A program made the position numbers and the translations under genes. Of a stretch of 64,000 nt of DNA, positions 18,150 to 29,974 are shown one piece after another; the first letter of the stretch is position 1; every line of letters starts with the position of its first letter. Source of the DNA: Sinohyriopsis cumingii (lineage: Eukaryota > Mollusca > Bivalvia > Unionida > Unionidae); NCBI GenBank assembly GCA_028554795.2, contig CM068839.1, positions 13,462,220 to 13,526,219 of the forward strand. The letters are read 5' to 3'. The notes beneath the pieces are model-generated. The model did no database searches and was not told the origin of the DNA. It was given only the letters and a program-made list of their open reading frames with translations.

Positions 18150-21100
18150 ACATCAAGAAAGAATTTAGCTAAGATGTGCATCTCATGTGTGGTGAACGTT
18201 TAAAATCATACGCAATACCGATGGTGTCAATGCTGCAATGAACGAAAAACCAGCGGCAACAATTATTAATTATCTTTACAACCGAAGATATTTTTTCAGA
18301 GTAAAGTTTATTGTATTAGGAAAAACAAACAATAATACTTGAATTATCAATGACAAACGTGACCCTGTCCTTCATGATGAAAAATCTACCGTATTAAGTA
18401 AAAATTCCAAACCAGGAATGTTGACTGGTATCGACAAACCATATTATGAAAAGCGTACCATGTAACCGTGATTATTTATGGAATTTATCCGATAAATGAT
18501 AAAGACAGCGTTAATGATCAGAAACCGATGAAATTTTCAAAAATAAATTGTGTAGCCGAACGAGTAATGGAACATTTTGCAAACGCGTTACCTATAAACG
18601 GTTTAACGGATAAAATACGCAAAATAATAAACGAGTGGGAAGAAATAGTTAAAGATACCGAAGTATCTGTCAAAAACGTCACTGATTTAGGAAAGAAATT
18701 ACAATTTCCAATAAAAGTAAGAACAATAACCAAAGAGATTTTATACGAATCGAATTATAAATCGAAAGGAGCTCCAATTGAAATTATTGATCATAATACG
18801 CATGCTAGGACTAATGCAGTAACAATATTTCCACGAAATCGAACTGTTACATTTTACCAAGGGGATATATTTGATTTTATTAACGAAATAAGTTAGAACT
18901 ATCCTGTATCCGTCTGGCTGTTTCAAAGTTCCGATAATGGAAATTATGATCAGTTTTTACTGCCTAATGGAGATATTTATCCTACCGAATCTGTCCACGA
19001 AGAAATGAAAAATCTTGTGTTGAAATATACCCATGACGACGCTGAACAATTACTGAGTAATTATTTCACAGTTCCTTCACTTGCTGATGATTTTGCTAGA
19101 GAAAACAATTAGTGGAAGCCAGCACAATTGGATTTTCTTAAAGAAATGCAACGCAGCTGTGTCGAATACGGACACGGTGGATTATGGAATACTAAATATG
19201 ATTATAAGGATATGATTTCATTTGATTTGGTTGCATGTTATCCGGGAAGTTTTCTTGGTATGGAAGAGTGTTCTAAATATTTTGAGCGATTTGGACATCC
19301 CACACGCGAGATGACCAGATTATCGATAAATGGACCATTGTTGGATTTTGATTTGACTGGATTTGCTTGTATCGAGTGATTTAAGTTTGCTGAAAATCTT
19401 CATCCGGTTTGTTATGTCTGGTTTGGCAAACATTTTTCAGAAAAGAAATGGGCACCAACAATTATACCATATCGTCCGCATAAAGAAGTTTGATTGCCAC
19501 AACAAACGAAATATTCTAATGATGAAAATCCTGATATAGCTGATTTTGAGAATAAAATCGAAAAAGATCTTGGCAGAAAACTAATTCGTAAATTCGCCCA
19601 GTGAGGATCATATGATCATAAACGACACTGTACAAGACTGATTATAGATGATGCTGAACTCGATTTTATAACTGCTGATACAACGAATATAAATACGTTT
19701 ATAAGTGGAAGTTATGTTAATTTATCAGACAGAACTAAATTAGGTACAATTGTGAGTTATATTGATGGTGAGTCACCGCAATTTACTCATTTAAGATCTT
19801 TAATGCTCGCGTACGTTTCCATAAACCTACCATCAATGATTAAAAAAAGTTTCTGAGTTTTCTGTCAGAGTTGCTACGGATTCGTTTTATGTCAATAAAA
19901 AACATATAGGATTGCTAGAACAACTACATATCGGCACTTATGCATAATGGAGTGAATGGAGAATAAAACAAGAAAATATACTCAATTATACCGAATCTGC
20001 CGACGTTGAAGTTAAGGGTATTTATTGCCAAACAATTCGAATATTAAAATTGTCATCAGCACCATCTGTATTTGATCCTGTAGCTAAGACATAAAATAGC
20101 TTATCTCAATGGGCCTGGTTGTCCTGGTAAATCAACTGGTGTAATCGAATTATTCTTGAACAGTTGTTCAGAAATAGTTGTATTAGCACCTACACACAGA
20201 CTCGCAAGAGAAATGAAAGAAAGAAATATTATATCATGCACTTATCATAAATTCATTCGATGGAAGAGAGATAAATGGACTCCTGAACGAATGGGAGAGA
20301 AATATATTCCAAGAAATATAGTTCATTAGAAATGTTAAAAATATTTCTTGATTGGTTATTCACAAATAATAATGCTGTAATTATGTGTGGCGATCATGGT
20401 CAACCACCGCCCTTTGTTGGATTGTCTCCACATAAACGGCTAAGAAATTTTGTAGATTATTATGAAGAAATAACTGATGATCATAGAGCGCTTGATCTTG
20501 AATCACGAGAGTTTAAGAAATTGATCAGACTACAACCAAATAAAATTCATTGTGAAATAATGTGTGAGATAATTTAAGAAGCTCCTATTATTAAGTTTTG
20601 GAATGTATGGAGACCAAATGATTTAATAGTTACAAGTAGAAACATTGTTCGTGATACACTTAACAACAATTATTTATGTGTTGTATAAAGAAAAAATTTG
20701 AAATCTACCCGTACCATTATGTTATCGCCCAGCAGATACGCGACGACAGAATATCTACGTTGATATACCAGGATCGTCAGAAAAACAAAATCTTGTATTA
20801 AAGGATATTGTTTCAGTTCCTGTCAATGTTGTCGAGATCTCGTTATCAAAGAACAAAACTCCCTGGATGCTAGGATACGCAATGACAATTCATTCATCAC
20901 AAGGATTAACCATCTCTGGTACAAATGTTTGGAACGTCGATGATCGTATCGAATGGTGAAATTTAGTTTATCTAGCTGTGTCTTGAGTCAGAAGACTATG
21001 TCAGCTGTGGAGAATTGGGTTAGACTTTTCAGAAACTTTGGTAATAGCGATGTTATTGACAATGACATATTAAGAAAAAAATTAGTTATAAACAGTGTGA

Positions 21101-21328
21101 CAAAACCAAAAGTGCGACTTTGATATCGATGCTGAATTTATCATGACATTGAAACAGCAGTACTCATTGTGCGAGCTGTAACACAGTAATGTTGTGGCAG
21201 TATTCAAATAATAATCCAAGACAATTTACCGTGGATAGAATTAATAGTAGTCTTGGTCACACACGCAAAAATGTAATGCTGACCTGTCTTGAATGTAATT
21301 GACGTGGAGGTGCTAGTTTACAAAAGTG
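18150..21328 (+). pseudogene. B1 polymerase-helicase-HNH remnant
   Basis: Plus-strand fragments align along the B3 protein (59,545-63,026). They include the N-terminal block (18,468-18,896, with Val-Ala-Glu-Arg-Val), polymerase motif A (19,128-19,379, Phe-Asp-Leu-Val-Ala-Cys-Tyr-Pro), a motif C trace near 19,860-19,890, the helicase Gly-Asp-His-Gly-Gln-Pro motif (20,385-20,405), the motif V/VI region near 20,880-21,000, and the HNH Cys and Asn residues near 21,240-21,310. The Walker A lysine region near 20,110-20,140 is recognisable. There are many stops. The first about 50 codons are missing. Confidence 0.8.
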
Positions 21329-22291
21329 AATGCGGTGGTAATTGTCTATCTTCAGGAATTACTTGTAATTGCTCACTTACGAATCGACATTGAGAAGCAG
21401 TTGAATCTGATCTGTAGATGCAGGTCTACCCGTAGATCTTACCACGCTAGAAAATGTTATTCGTCGCAATACTCCAAATAGGATCAGTCACTGTTTCTTT
21501 TACCACCTTCAAGTTTACTGGGTTCATATAAATACCTGACAGTCACATTACCTAATGCTGGTTGTTTTGAAAATTTATGTCGTTGTATTGGTATGTGTTT
21601 TTTGGTAATCGCATTAACGGGTTTCATGGCAGTTGTTCGAGTAATTTCATTATTTAATTCAGCTATCACATGTGGCAATCTTGCAACCCATTCGCGAGAT
21701 CTCGTATATTTCTGAATTATTTCCTTCTCATATTGATATCCGAATAACCGCTCAGCAAGTGTTCAATTAAATCGTTCAACAATTGCCTGATGACGATGAA
21801 TTGCGGTATGTCCTCATCTGAGTTTGATGTTATGTTTTTTCATGAGAGATGATACTGCACCTAGAAATTCCTTGCCAGGATCAACTTGTAATAACTGGCC
21901 ATCGCAAGGGTGGTCCTCGTTAATAAATTCGTTCAAAAGCAGAAGAAACTTCAGTTGATGGTTCAGTTGATAACGATTCTGCTTCTTTATATCTACTTGC
22001 AACATCAACGACAGTTAACGCGTATTTGTATGTACGAGATTGACGTCTTCTAATTTTAATAGTATCATGTGGTAAAAATAAAAGATCTGCTTGATGAACT
22101 TCATTAGGAGTGCTGATATCAAAATGTGAATGCTGAACCTTTTTAGGTGGTGGTAATTAAATTTGCCATATTGCCTGTCGTGCTAACCATTTTGCAGCAA
22201 CAAAACGTGTAACATGTGCTGCATCAACGAGTGTACTAATAGTTGCCCTACCCCTCCAATATCCTCTTGGGTTATAATAAATTGATTCCAT
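21325..22291 (-). pseudogene. B1 integrase remnant
   Basis: On the minus strand the start (Met-Glu-Ser-Ile-Tyr-Tyr type) is at 22,289-22,291, and the core has fragments at 21,814-22,008 (Gln-Val-Asp-Pro-Gly-Lys-Glu-Phe, with a Lys where B2 has Ser) and 21,484-21,678. It is the counterpart of the B2 integrase at 37,458. Frames are broken. It converges on the polymerase 3' end, as in B2 and B3. Confidence 0.75.
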
Positions 22292-22319
22292 TATTTTATA
22301 ATAATCGGTTGACTAATTA

Positions 22320-22460
22320 CCAGCTCCGAATGATAATTTACCTTTGATCGCAGATCTTACCAACCAATTACTTAATGATTCTAATGTTTCGTGTTTTAAT
22401 ATAATTTAAATTCAGTTAATGCAGATAATTTCAAATTATTTGTAAGAGGGAGAACAAATA
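22320..22460 (-). pseudogene. B1 phospholipase A2 C-terminal fragment
   Basis: Minus-strand residues with Trp-Leu-Val-Arg-Ser-Ala and a Gly-Ala-Gly-Asn end match the tail of the B2 phospholipase frame (37,085-37,450). The catalytic part is lost beyond the SINE at 22,481. This confirms that the gene was present in the B1 lineage too. Confidence 0.55.
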
Positions 22461-22480
22461 GCATTGTACTTATTCAACAT

Positions 22481-22742
22481 ACTGCTCCAGTGGCTTAAGT
22501 GGTTTGAGCGTCTGCCTCGGATGCTGGAGATCGCGGGTTCTAACCCCGGCCGAGTCATGCCAAAGACTTCCATTTATACTGGCCACCATGTATATCCTAT
22601 CTTGTGCTGGAAATTGGCGTTAAACTTTATAACAAACGACAACAACAACTTACCTGTCTGCGTTATGATGCCCCAATGCTAGACATAAACTGCCACACTG
22701 CAGACATCGTAGCGATATGAAAAAAGTGTTCAAGCTACTTTA

Positions 22743-22803
<61 letters not shown>
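22481..22803 (+). mobile_element. Chimeric SINE with (CA)n tail
   Basis: It has a tRNA-like head with A/B boxes (GGTTCTAACCCCGGC type). A middle block (ACTGGCCACCATGTATATCC and ATTGGCGTTAAAC) is characteristic of the other SINE family at 32.34 kb. The last part (CACTGCAGACATCGTAGCG) belongs to the 33.29 kb family, and a (CA)n tail follows. A perfect 13-bp target duplication ACTTATTCAACAT lies at 22,468-22,480 and 22,804-22,816. Confidence 0.9.
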
Positions 22804-22807
<4 letters not shown>

Positions 22808-22816
22808 ATTCAACAT

Positions 22817-23226
22817 CATTTTGACGTACAAAGAGTTGTATTGTTTTAAAAAAATAAAGAAAGAACTCTCAAATAATAATTGCATTCAGTGTTTTTATTT
22901 TATCTCAGTGATATTAAGGAAGTGGAAAAGAAAAATTAGACGTCTTATTGACAGTGGAAAGTGTTTTCATGTACTCTTTGGCAAAACTTCATTTATTGGT
23001 AGTAAGATATAATATTAAATTTATAAAGACCTGGTCGGAACAGAGACAAAAACCTCATAAAACAAATGGTAGACACTAAATTTGGTTCAGTCAGTTAGAG
23101 TGTGCAGTTGGTGACGAGGAATGGTACACTATTTGTTTTGTTAAGCTGAACTTTGTACAAACGATACAAACCGATTAATTTATATTCCAAGAATTCTGCG
23201 TAGAAATACCAGTATGTGATCAACAA

Positions 23227-23261
<35 letters not shown>

Positions 23262-23864
23262 GTGCGCGCATGTTGGTAAAAGGTGAGAAACTGGAACATC
23301 GGTGAGAATACACAACAAATTTACCGGCGAAACACCTCGAAAATGCGACATCCCCGTATAAGTATATCTAAGAACTTTCCCGTTTTGTCAGTTTTATTTC
23401 CACACCATTCCATGCACAAAAATAAACACGTCACACTCGACTAAAACGTTCAGGCGTATCAGTCAAAAATCCGCGTCCCAATTTACATGGTAAAATTCTC
23501 ATTTATCAGTTCGGCTACCTTCTCGCTCACCTTACCGCCGAACTACCTTTTGAAGATGGACTCAGGTAGATATAATACGAATGCAAATCAGATCAGACAG
23601 ACGAGGAAAGAATGAAAACTGAATAATTGGTTTGAGAAATGTTGTGAACACCACATTTCTCAAATATGGCAGATTTGTTTCTTAAAAAAACTACGATGGG
23701 CAAGAGACTCTAGGCACTCAGCTATGCGTGTACATTTTATAGTTTAGCCACATGTGAGTCACTGGGTTTCTTAAAGAAATACACTTCAAATTACGAACGA
23801 TTAAAAAGCAGTTAAGATACGATTGGAGAAAACAATGCTGAATAATTTTGATGACGGTTCTGAA
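22817..23864. other. Stretch without recognised genes
   Basis: It holds a (GT)n run at 23,231-23,260 and short frames without family resemblance. The long minus frame over the GT run encodes repeated Thr-His and is a microsatellite artefact. I see no promoter or hairpin that stands out. Confidence 0.4.
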
Positions 23865-24120
23865 CAAAAATAGCTTTTTATAACGCCTTGATACCAGTCA
23901 CGACATAAAACAGTTTTCGTAGTAATATACAGTATTTCCCAAAGTATCTTCATGAGCACGTAGTACATAAAATATTAAACAAAATATTGATATGGTTCTT
24001 GCTGACTAAATGATACATTGTCAAAAATTAATCATTCATTCATTCATTCATTGGTTCGTTCGTTCGTTCGTTCGTTCGTTCATTCATTCATTCTGTCTTT
24101 CTTTCTTTCTTTCTTTCTTG
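23865..24120 (+). repeat. Dispersed repeat with tetranucleotide tail, copy 2
   Basis: The body is the same as at 13,276-13,450 (GAACAAAAATAGC through GATATGGTTCTTGCTG to TTGTCAAAAATTA), with a tail of ATTC, TTCG, ATTC and TTTC blocks in place of (ATTG)n. Confidence 0.7.
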
Positions 24121-24863
24121 TATGAAATCCAGGAAAATTGATATATATATATCGACCTTTAAATAATTGTGGTTCTGCTAGTAATTCGTCAAACATTCAT
24201 AATATATCAAAGTTTATTTTCACAATGTAAACTATATCAATTTCTAGTCTCTCCGCTTCTACATATTTAAAATTGTTAACTAGCAGATTTTCTATCTTCA
24301 CAAGCAGAGGTATCCGGTTACATTACTGATGGAGAAACATCTTTAGAATAGCAAGGCTGCGTCGTCTACTGGACATGGTGATGATAATGGAAAGTTGAAC
24401 AGTCTACTCAGTGTAAGTCGACTGAACTATCTTTGGCACAGGAAGTGTTACATATTATATTTGACGTATTTAATATTACATAGATATGGTAAGACTCTAT
24501 TGTCTTAAACTAAGTAACAGAGAGGAGCGAAAACCAAAAGTTGTGTAAAATTCAACTAATAATTTATTTCCCTTGAATACAAAGTGAAAGTTTAAAAAGA
24601 ACTTACGGTATTGTGATTTAAATCCCAAATAGTCCTGTTCTATCGCAAGTCCAAATGTATACTGTTCCAAATGAATTCCAGCGGGTGATCCGAATAAATT
24701 CCGGTACTAAACGTGTTAATCTGCCAAAAGCATCTAATTTGCAAATGCGCCAACAGGCTTGATATGTCACAATGATATAATTAAAAATGTCTTTGAATGA
24801 ATTCACAATAATTTTTCAAAGAAATAATAAGCAGAGCCAGAACATTATCACCAATCCGAAAAT

Positions 24864-25650
24864 TCATTTCCTTCGTATTTCTTTCATACTTTTATACCTT
24901 TTTGACTTTGTAAAGTAAAGAATAGTTCTTGCTACTTCCAAAGCCTTTGCCAACTTATGTTTGAAACCAGAGACATAATCAGGAAGATTAATATCTAATC
25001 TTCGGTTGAGAAAAGTTTCTCTTTTAATAACTTCAGTGGTGCATGGACAGTGTTTCCAAAACGACAAGAACCTAATGATTTTTAAACTGATTCCCTAACA
25101 GCAAACAACAGCAAATGAACACCCTCCTCTCAATCTTTTCCTGCATCAAAGCAATATGACCGATTCATATTCTTCGAAGTTGGTGAAGTCTTTCAAAGCC
25201 CTTGGCTTTCAAGGTGATATGCAGAATATTTAAATTGTTCAATACCTTGTTCATGCATAACTTCCTGGAAAATTCCAGACATAAAATTTTACCCTTATTC
25301 AGATCGGACAGATTTGGAAAGGCCAAATTATGTTCCAATATAAACTTTTTCAGAGCTTTTGCTAAGGTTATAGTTTTATTATTCTTCAAAGGAATTGCTT
25401 CTGGAAGTGTTCAGTGACGCATACATTATAGTCAACAAGTATTGGCTTGATGACTTGGTCTTAGATACGGGACAGACACAGTCTATCATTATTCTGCTAC
25501 TTGGTTCGCCAAATGCAGGAAGAAATAGATTGGAGATTAGCCTTGGATATATTCTGGTTGGATTTGCATTCCATTTGACAAGTGTGACAAGATCTACAAT
25601 ATTTACAAACATCATTTTTAAATTTCGGCCAATAAAAATGATTTAAATTC
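24864..25650 (-). pseudogene. Gypsy integrase fragments
   Basis: Minus-strand frames show the N-terminal part of the core (25,379-25,615: Ile-Asp-Cys-Val and Lys-Thr-Lys-Ser-x-x-Gln-Tyr-Leu-Leu-Thr-Ile-Met), a middle part (25,165-25,389) and a C-terminal part (24,864-25,067: Asp-Ile-Asn-Leu-Pro-Asp-Tyr-Val, then helical). This is typical of Ty3/gypsy elements. The frames are discontinuous and the active-site triad is not intact. Confidence 0.7.
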
Positions 25651-26287
25651 ATGCGATAAGTCTTATGAATCCCTAAATGACTAGCCAGGGGCGTGCCATG
25701 GGTTAGATTAAGAATCTCCTGTCTATAGATTGACCACTCATCACCTGCAGGTACCTCAGAAAGTCTTCATTTTTTTCACAAGGAGTCCATTTTTCACAAA
25801 AATAACAAACTGGTAGTTGTGCGGCTCAAGCTTCGCTAAAAGCTCTTTAAATCAAACAAGAGATCTTAGAATTGTTTTCCTGTTCGACTGTTTTTGTCAT
25901 CCTGATTAGAATAAAGAGAATGAGTAGTAAGTATAAGATCAATATGATTTACATCTTGACTGATCCAAACGAGGAGCAAAAGAGACCTCATCAAAAGCCT
26001 GACCAAATATATTTGTCAGCTGAAGGAATACTTTCCTGATCAACATCATTCTCAAGAGTTCTTTTTGCCGTAGCTCTAATGACTGCAGAAGCAGGGTATA
26101 AATCATGGATTTCAATCTCAACAGGATCACCCTGTTGATCCAAAACAAGGCTTGTTGGTTGCAAGTGGATTAACCAAAAACATATCTCCAGCTAAGTAAT
26201 TGTCTAGTAATAAATGAAAACCCTAAATTGTTAAAAACGTCACTGTTCCGAATGTCATGGGTCGTGAGATCAAGACTTATGACAGAT

Positions 26288-26560
26288 TTACACAATGGAG
26301 ACGAACATTAACAAAGCCGCACTATACTCCCTGAATAAGAACACTTCACTTGAAGACTTCTTATATAAAGGCAAAGTACCTGCTAATAATAGAGTCTGTG
26401 AAGCTCCTGTATCCCTTAATATTTTAATAGGGACAGGCTTGGCAGAATCACCAACAAGTGATACAGAACCTTTCAACATGAATGGTTCATAATTCTTCAT
26501 AATAAAATCAGACTGGGGTTTGTTTGACAAAACAAATGCATTGCTTTCAATACATGACTG
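26288..26560 (-). pseudogene. Gypsy aspartic protease fragment
   Basis: The minus-strand frame contains Ile-Lys-Ile-Leu-Arg-Asp-Thr-Gly-Ala-Ser, the retroviral-type protease active site (Asp-Thr-Gly), preceded by Val-Pro. It is followed on the same strand by the linker that normally leads to reverse transcriptase (25,939-26,148), after which the element jumps to integrase. Confidence 0.75.
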
Positions 26561-26819
26561 TGACTTTGACCTCTTAGAAATAAAAGCATTTAGAAAAGCA
26601 ATGTGTTGATATAGTTGCTTATTTTTTAGCCTGTAGCAATCAGAAATAACGTGCATATTTTTCTTGAAATGACTCTACGAAGGAAGAGATAAAGATTGCT
26701 GATCAGTTTTATCAAAAGTTTGATTCCTAAAAGTTGCGCCAGATTGAGAATTGAGGGTGTTCTTATGAGACCGAGGTGATTTTTTTTTAACCACAAAAAC
26801 TGCTGAGTGCAAGACCTAC

Positions 26820-27035
26820 TCACAAAAAAGTAAAGAAATAGTCGTCACCTGTACGAGCAGCATTTTCTAAAGTTTCCGCCTTTTGCTCATCAAGGAAGGT
26901 ATAGACGTCAATGTTGACGCAATTCTTGAACTCTTCAACTAATATGATTTGACTGATGTTATTGTAATCTTGACCAAGTTTCTTGGCTAAGCACCACTCA
27001 TCAAAAAGTGTCCTTTTCTCATGCGAATTCGGCAT
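26820..27035 (-). pseudogene. Gypsy gag fragment
   Basis: The minus-strand frame has a helical Leu-Phe-Asp-Glu-Trp-Cys start, then Leu-Val-Glu-Glu-Phe-Lys-Asn-Cys and Leu-Asp-Glu-Gln-Lys, a layout that I associate with gag capsid (SCAN-like) segments of gypsy elements in invertebrates. It is partial. Confidence 0.6.
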
Positions 27036-28299
27036 GGGTTTGTACAGTTTCTTGTTAACAGTTCCTAAATTTTTCGATATGCCTCAGGTACCAACACATA
27101 ACCCTTTAAGATACATTTCTTAACCAGATCATAATCAGCTCTTTATTGTACTGACAGTGAAGTGTAGACTTCACGAGCTTTGCCAATAATTACACTTTGC
27201 TCTCTCGGCCATTGCAATCTTTCAGCACTTTTTTCAATAATAGTGATCTTTTTTTTCTTCCTTATAACGGATGTACTAATATAATCTTTCTGGTAACATC
27301 AAGAACTAAACGTGTATGTAAAAGAGGAGTATTTTCCACTTCCCAATTCGAAATATTTTTTCTTCTAAATTACATTTTCATCTCTTCTTTTTTTATTTGC
27401 ATTGCATTTCCTTTCTCTTTCCTCTTTCTGTAATTGCATTTGTCTTTGTTTTTGTTTTCGAAGCTGAAGCCTTCTTAACTCAATTTCCATCTGGTATTTT
27501 AATTTCAATTTTTTTACTTTCACCTCGGAGACAGATAGACACTTATTAATAAAATCAAAGCACTTTCTTCAAAAAAATCTTTTCCACCAAATAATGGACC
27601 AAAGTACTTGTTATTTCTTGCTTCGTTAAAAACGCGTTGATTCAGAATGATCGTGTTGTCTTGCAAGCTGGAGCAATTCTGCTCGCTTTATCTAGGTCTC
27701 TAACCCTTCCTGGGTAGGATTTAAAATAAAGTTCTCCACTTTATATGACATTGTCAAAGCTTGTTGGTTTCATTATATATTTCTCAAATATGTGAAAATA
27801 AAATACCTAGGACTAAGAAAAGCCTGAAACAAATTGAATTTAAACTTCAAAATCTAATTGGAGCTTTCTGAATTATATAAGAAAAATTTGAAAAAGCCCC
27901 AAATGCTCTGTTACGACCCCGTGTTCTTAACCCAAAAAAGCAACAAACAAAAAAAAAATGAAAACTTTTGTAAACTTCAATAAATAATTTTATTTCCCTG
28001 GAATACAAAGTGAAAATTTAAAATGAACATCCAGTATAGTGAATTAAATCCAGTGTGGTCCTGAAGGTTTGCCACAAGTCCAGATATACTGAGTTCCAAA
28101 TGAATTATAGTGGTGATCAGAATAAATTCTAATATTGAACGTGCTGATGTGCCAATAGCCTCGAATGTGCTAATGTGTCATAAGTCTTAATGCATCACGA
28201 TGATATAATCCAAAATGTCCTTGAATAAACTTACAATATTCCAAAATAATTTTTATGTCCGAGAAGTATAAATGAGCACTTTATAATTCAAGTGAATAA

Positions 28300-29200
28300 T
28301 TTAAATAATTAAATCATTCCAAATTAAAAACTTTTGATTTTTCTACACGTAGCTTAACCCAACGTCATCTATAATAGAATTTAGTTTAAGTAACCATTTA
28401 TTATCATAGAAATTATCGCCAAAGCGTTTGTTTAAGAGATAATATACGATAAGATATTTTTTCCTCATAACCATCAACCCATCTAGCCCAATAGTTTATA
28501 ATGCTAACATTAATGTTGATTTTTTGACATTATATATACTTCTAATAAGAAAGATGAGGTTTTTATCAACTATATCAGATCTCACAAATCCCCAAACATC
28601 ACAATCATATGTTAAAATTGGTACAATGGTTCGATCGAACAGTTTCAGCTGACAATCAATAGGTAAATGTAAAGTGTGTATACGCTCTTAATGCAAATAC
28701 ATACATTTATTAGCAATGGATGCTAGATTATTCAGGCCATTGGAGAGCTGTCCATTCCTGTAAAATATAAGACCCAAGGCCGTAGAAAGTGATCACGAGC
28801 TCTGGGGTTAGAAACACCCGGGCCTCTCCAAGTTCTTGTTCAAACAAAATTTGTCTTTTATAAAAATTAAACAGCCTTGTTCGGTCCGGGACCCCTTAAA
28901 GAGCAGCTGGGATTAATCACAGGTTGCCCCGCCCCCTCTTGTCGGCCCTATAAGTACCTAAGTAATTATATTCAAATACAATATCAATATTGGCATTATT
29001 TGTCTTAAATTTGTATGTATGTTTCTCTTTTGAACAAAATACGGTAACTTTTGTTTTCTCTATATTGTAAACTTAAAGTTATCGCAATTTCTACTAAATA
29101 GATCAAGAGTGTATTGGATGTAAGCAGGACAAGTATAGTGACATCAGCGTATGAAAGAAACATAACATTTAACATATTTACAAAGTCAGTATGTTTGGAG
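28300..29200 (-). mobile_element. LINE reverse-transcriptase fragment
   Basis: On the minus strand near 29,130 is a Tyr-Ala-Asp motif in the position of the RT Tyr-Ala-Asp-Asp box (fourth residue mutated). Further down (about 28,700-28,500) comes a Leu-Phe-Asp-Arg-Thr-Ile-Val-Pro-Ile-Leu segment and a Trp-Gly-Phe motif, typical of the region after the RT in non-LTR elements. Frames are broken. A GC-rich dispersed repeat (28,765-28,960) interrupts it. Confidence 0.65.
28765..28960 (+). repeat. GC-rich dispersed repeat, copy 1
   Basis: Shares AACACCCGGGCCTC, TCTTGTTCAAACAAAA and GGTCCGGGACC-type blocks with 32,690-32,815. Function unknown. Probably a short non-autonomous element. Confidence 0.6.
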
Positions 29201-29740
29201 GGTTCAGCGCATCCTCTACGCCCATTTACTACTATAACAAAGATTATAGGTCATTTAGGAATAAGGAGAACAAAAACGGAGATCAATATTCACGTTGTCC
29301 TACACTTTTTCACATGAAAAGAAACCAGAGAATTCATTATTGTTTATGTCTCATGATTTGATATCATTATGAATACTTAATATAACAATACAAAATTTCC
29401 TCTCATGCCATACCCTTGCTAAATGCACTGATTACCTTTCAACTTGTTTGAACAAGAGGTCGGTTAAGTTGCGTTGATAACACTGGTCAACAGTGAAATC
29501 ATTACTGACTTGAAAAGGCCCTAATCTGTAGTATTTTGGTGTGCCGAACACGAATATAACCGTGAAAAATTTGTATTGGCTCTCGTTTTGAAGATATTCA
29601 TATACCTCATTTTCTATGTTTCACTGTGTAAATTTCTCCAGTAGGACTGCACCAACATCCGGAATAATGATGTAACATTGCATAATACCATCATGCTCAC
29701 ATCATCCACAGTTGATTGCATCATTTTCTGATGCAATGCA
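29201..29740. other. Stretch without recognised genes
   Basis: AT-rich sequence with no gene or repeat that I can name. A small plus frame at 29,114-29,317 has no family resemblance. Confidence 0.4.
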
Positions 29741-29741
29741 A

Positions 29742-29860
29742 TACTAATGCCATACGGCTGCTGAAGTAAGTTGACGTCAGCAGTGTACTATACATGTGTA
29801 GGCCTATTATACTAATGCCAGGCGGCTGCTGAAGCTGACGTAAGCAGTGTACTATATAAA
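29742..29860 (+). promoter_or_regulatory. Duplicated promoter segment with TATA box
   Basis: Two copies of a roughly 50-bp block lie at 29,742-29,795 and 29,811-29,860: TAATGCCA, CGGCTGCTGAAG, TGACGTCAGCAGTGTACTATA in the first and GACGTAAGCAGTGTACTATA in the second. The second leads into TATATAAA at 29,853-29,860, about 115 bases before the ATG at 29,975. The first holds a full CRE-like TGACGTCA. It looks like a functional promoter with a tandem duplication. Confidence 0.65.
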
Positions 29861-29974
29861 GCCCAATCAGATAGGTTCAGCATTTAAAATATTTTAGATG
29901 TTGTGCGAGACAGTTCAAGCTACTGTTACATAAAACTTATTATTTTATCCATTTACGTACAATAAAGAACAGTA

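Larger units (their letters stand above)
24538..28290 (-). mobile_element. Ty3/gypsy LTR retrotransposon, internally deleted
   Basis: Two similar direct repeats, about 24,538-24,833 and 27,961-28,255 (both with TTATTTCCCTTGAATACAAAG-type sequence), look like LTRs. Between them, on the minus strand, are gag, aspartic protease and integrase fragments in the right order. Reverse transcriptase and RNase H are missing between the protease and the integrase. All frames are decayed. LTR ends are approximate. Confidence 0.8.
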
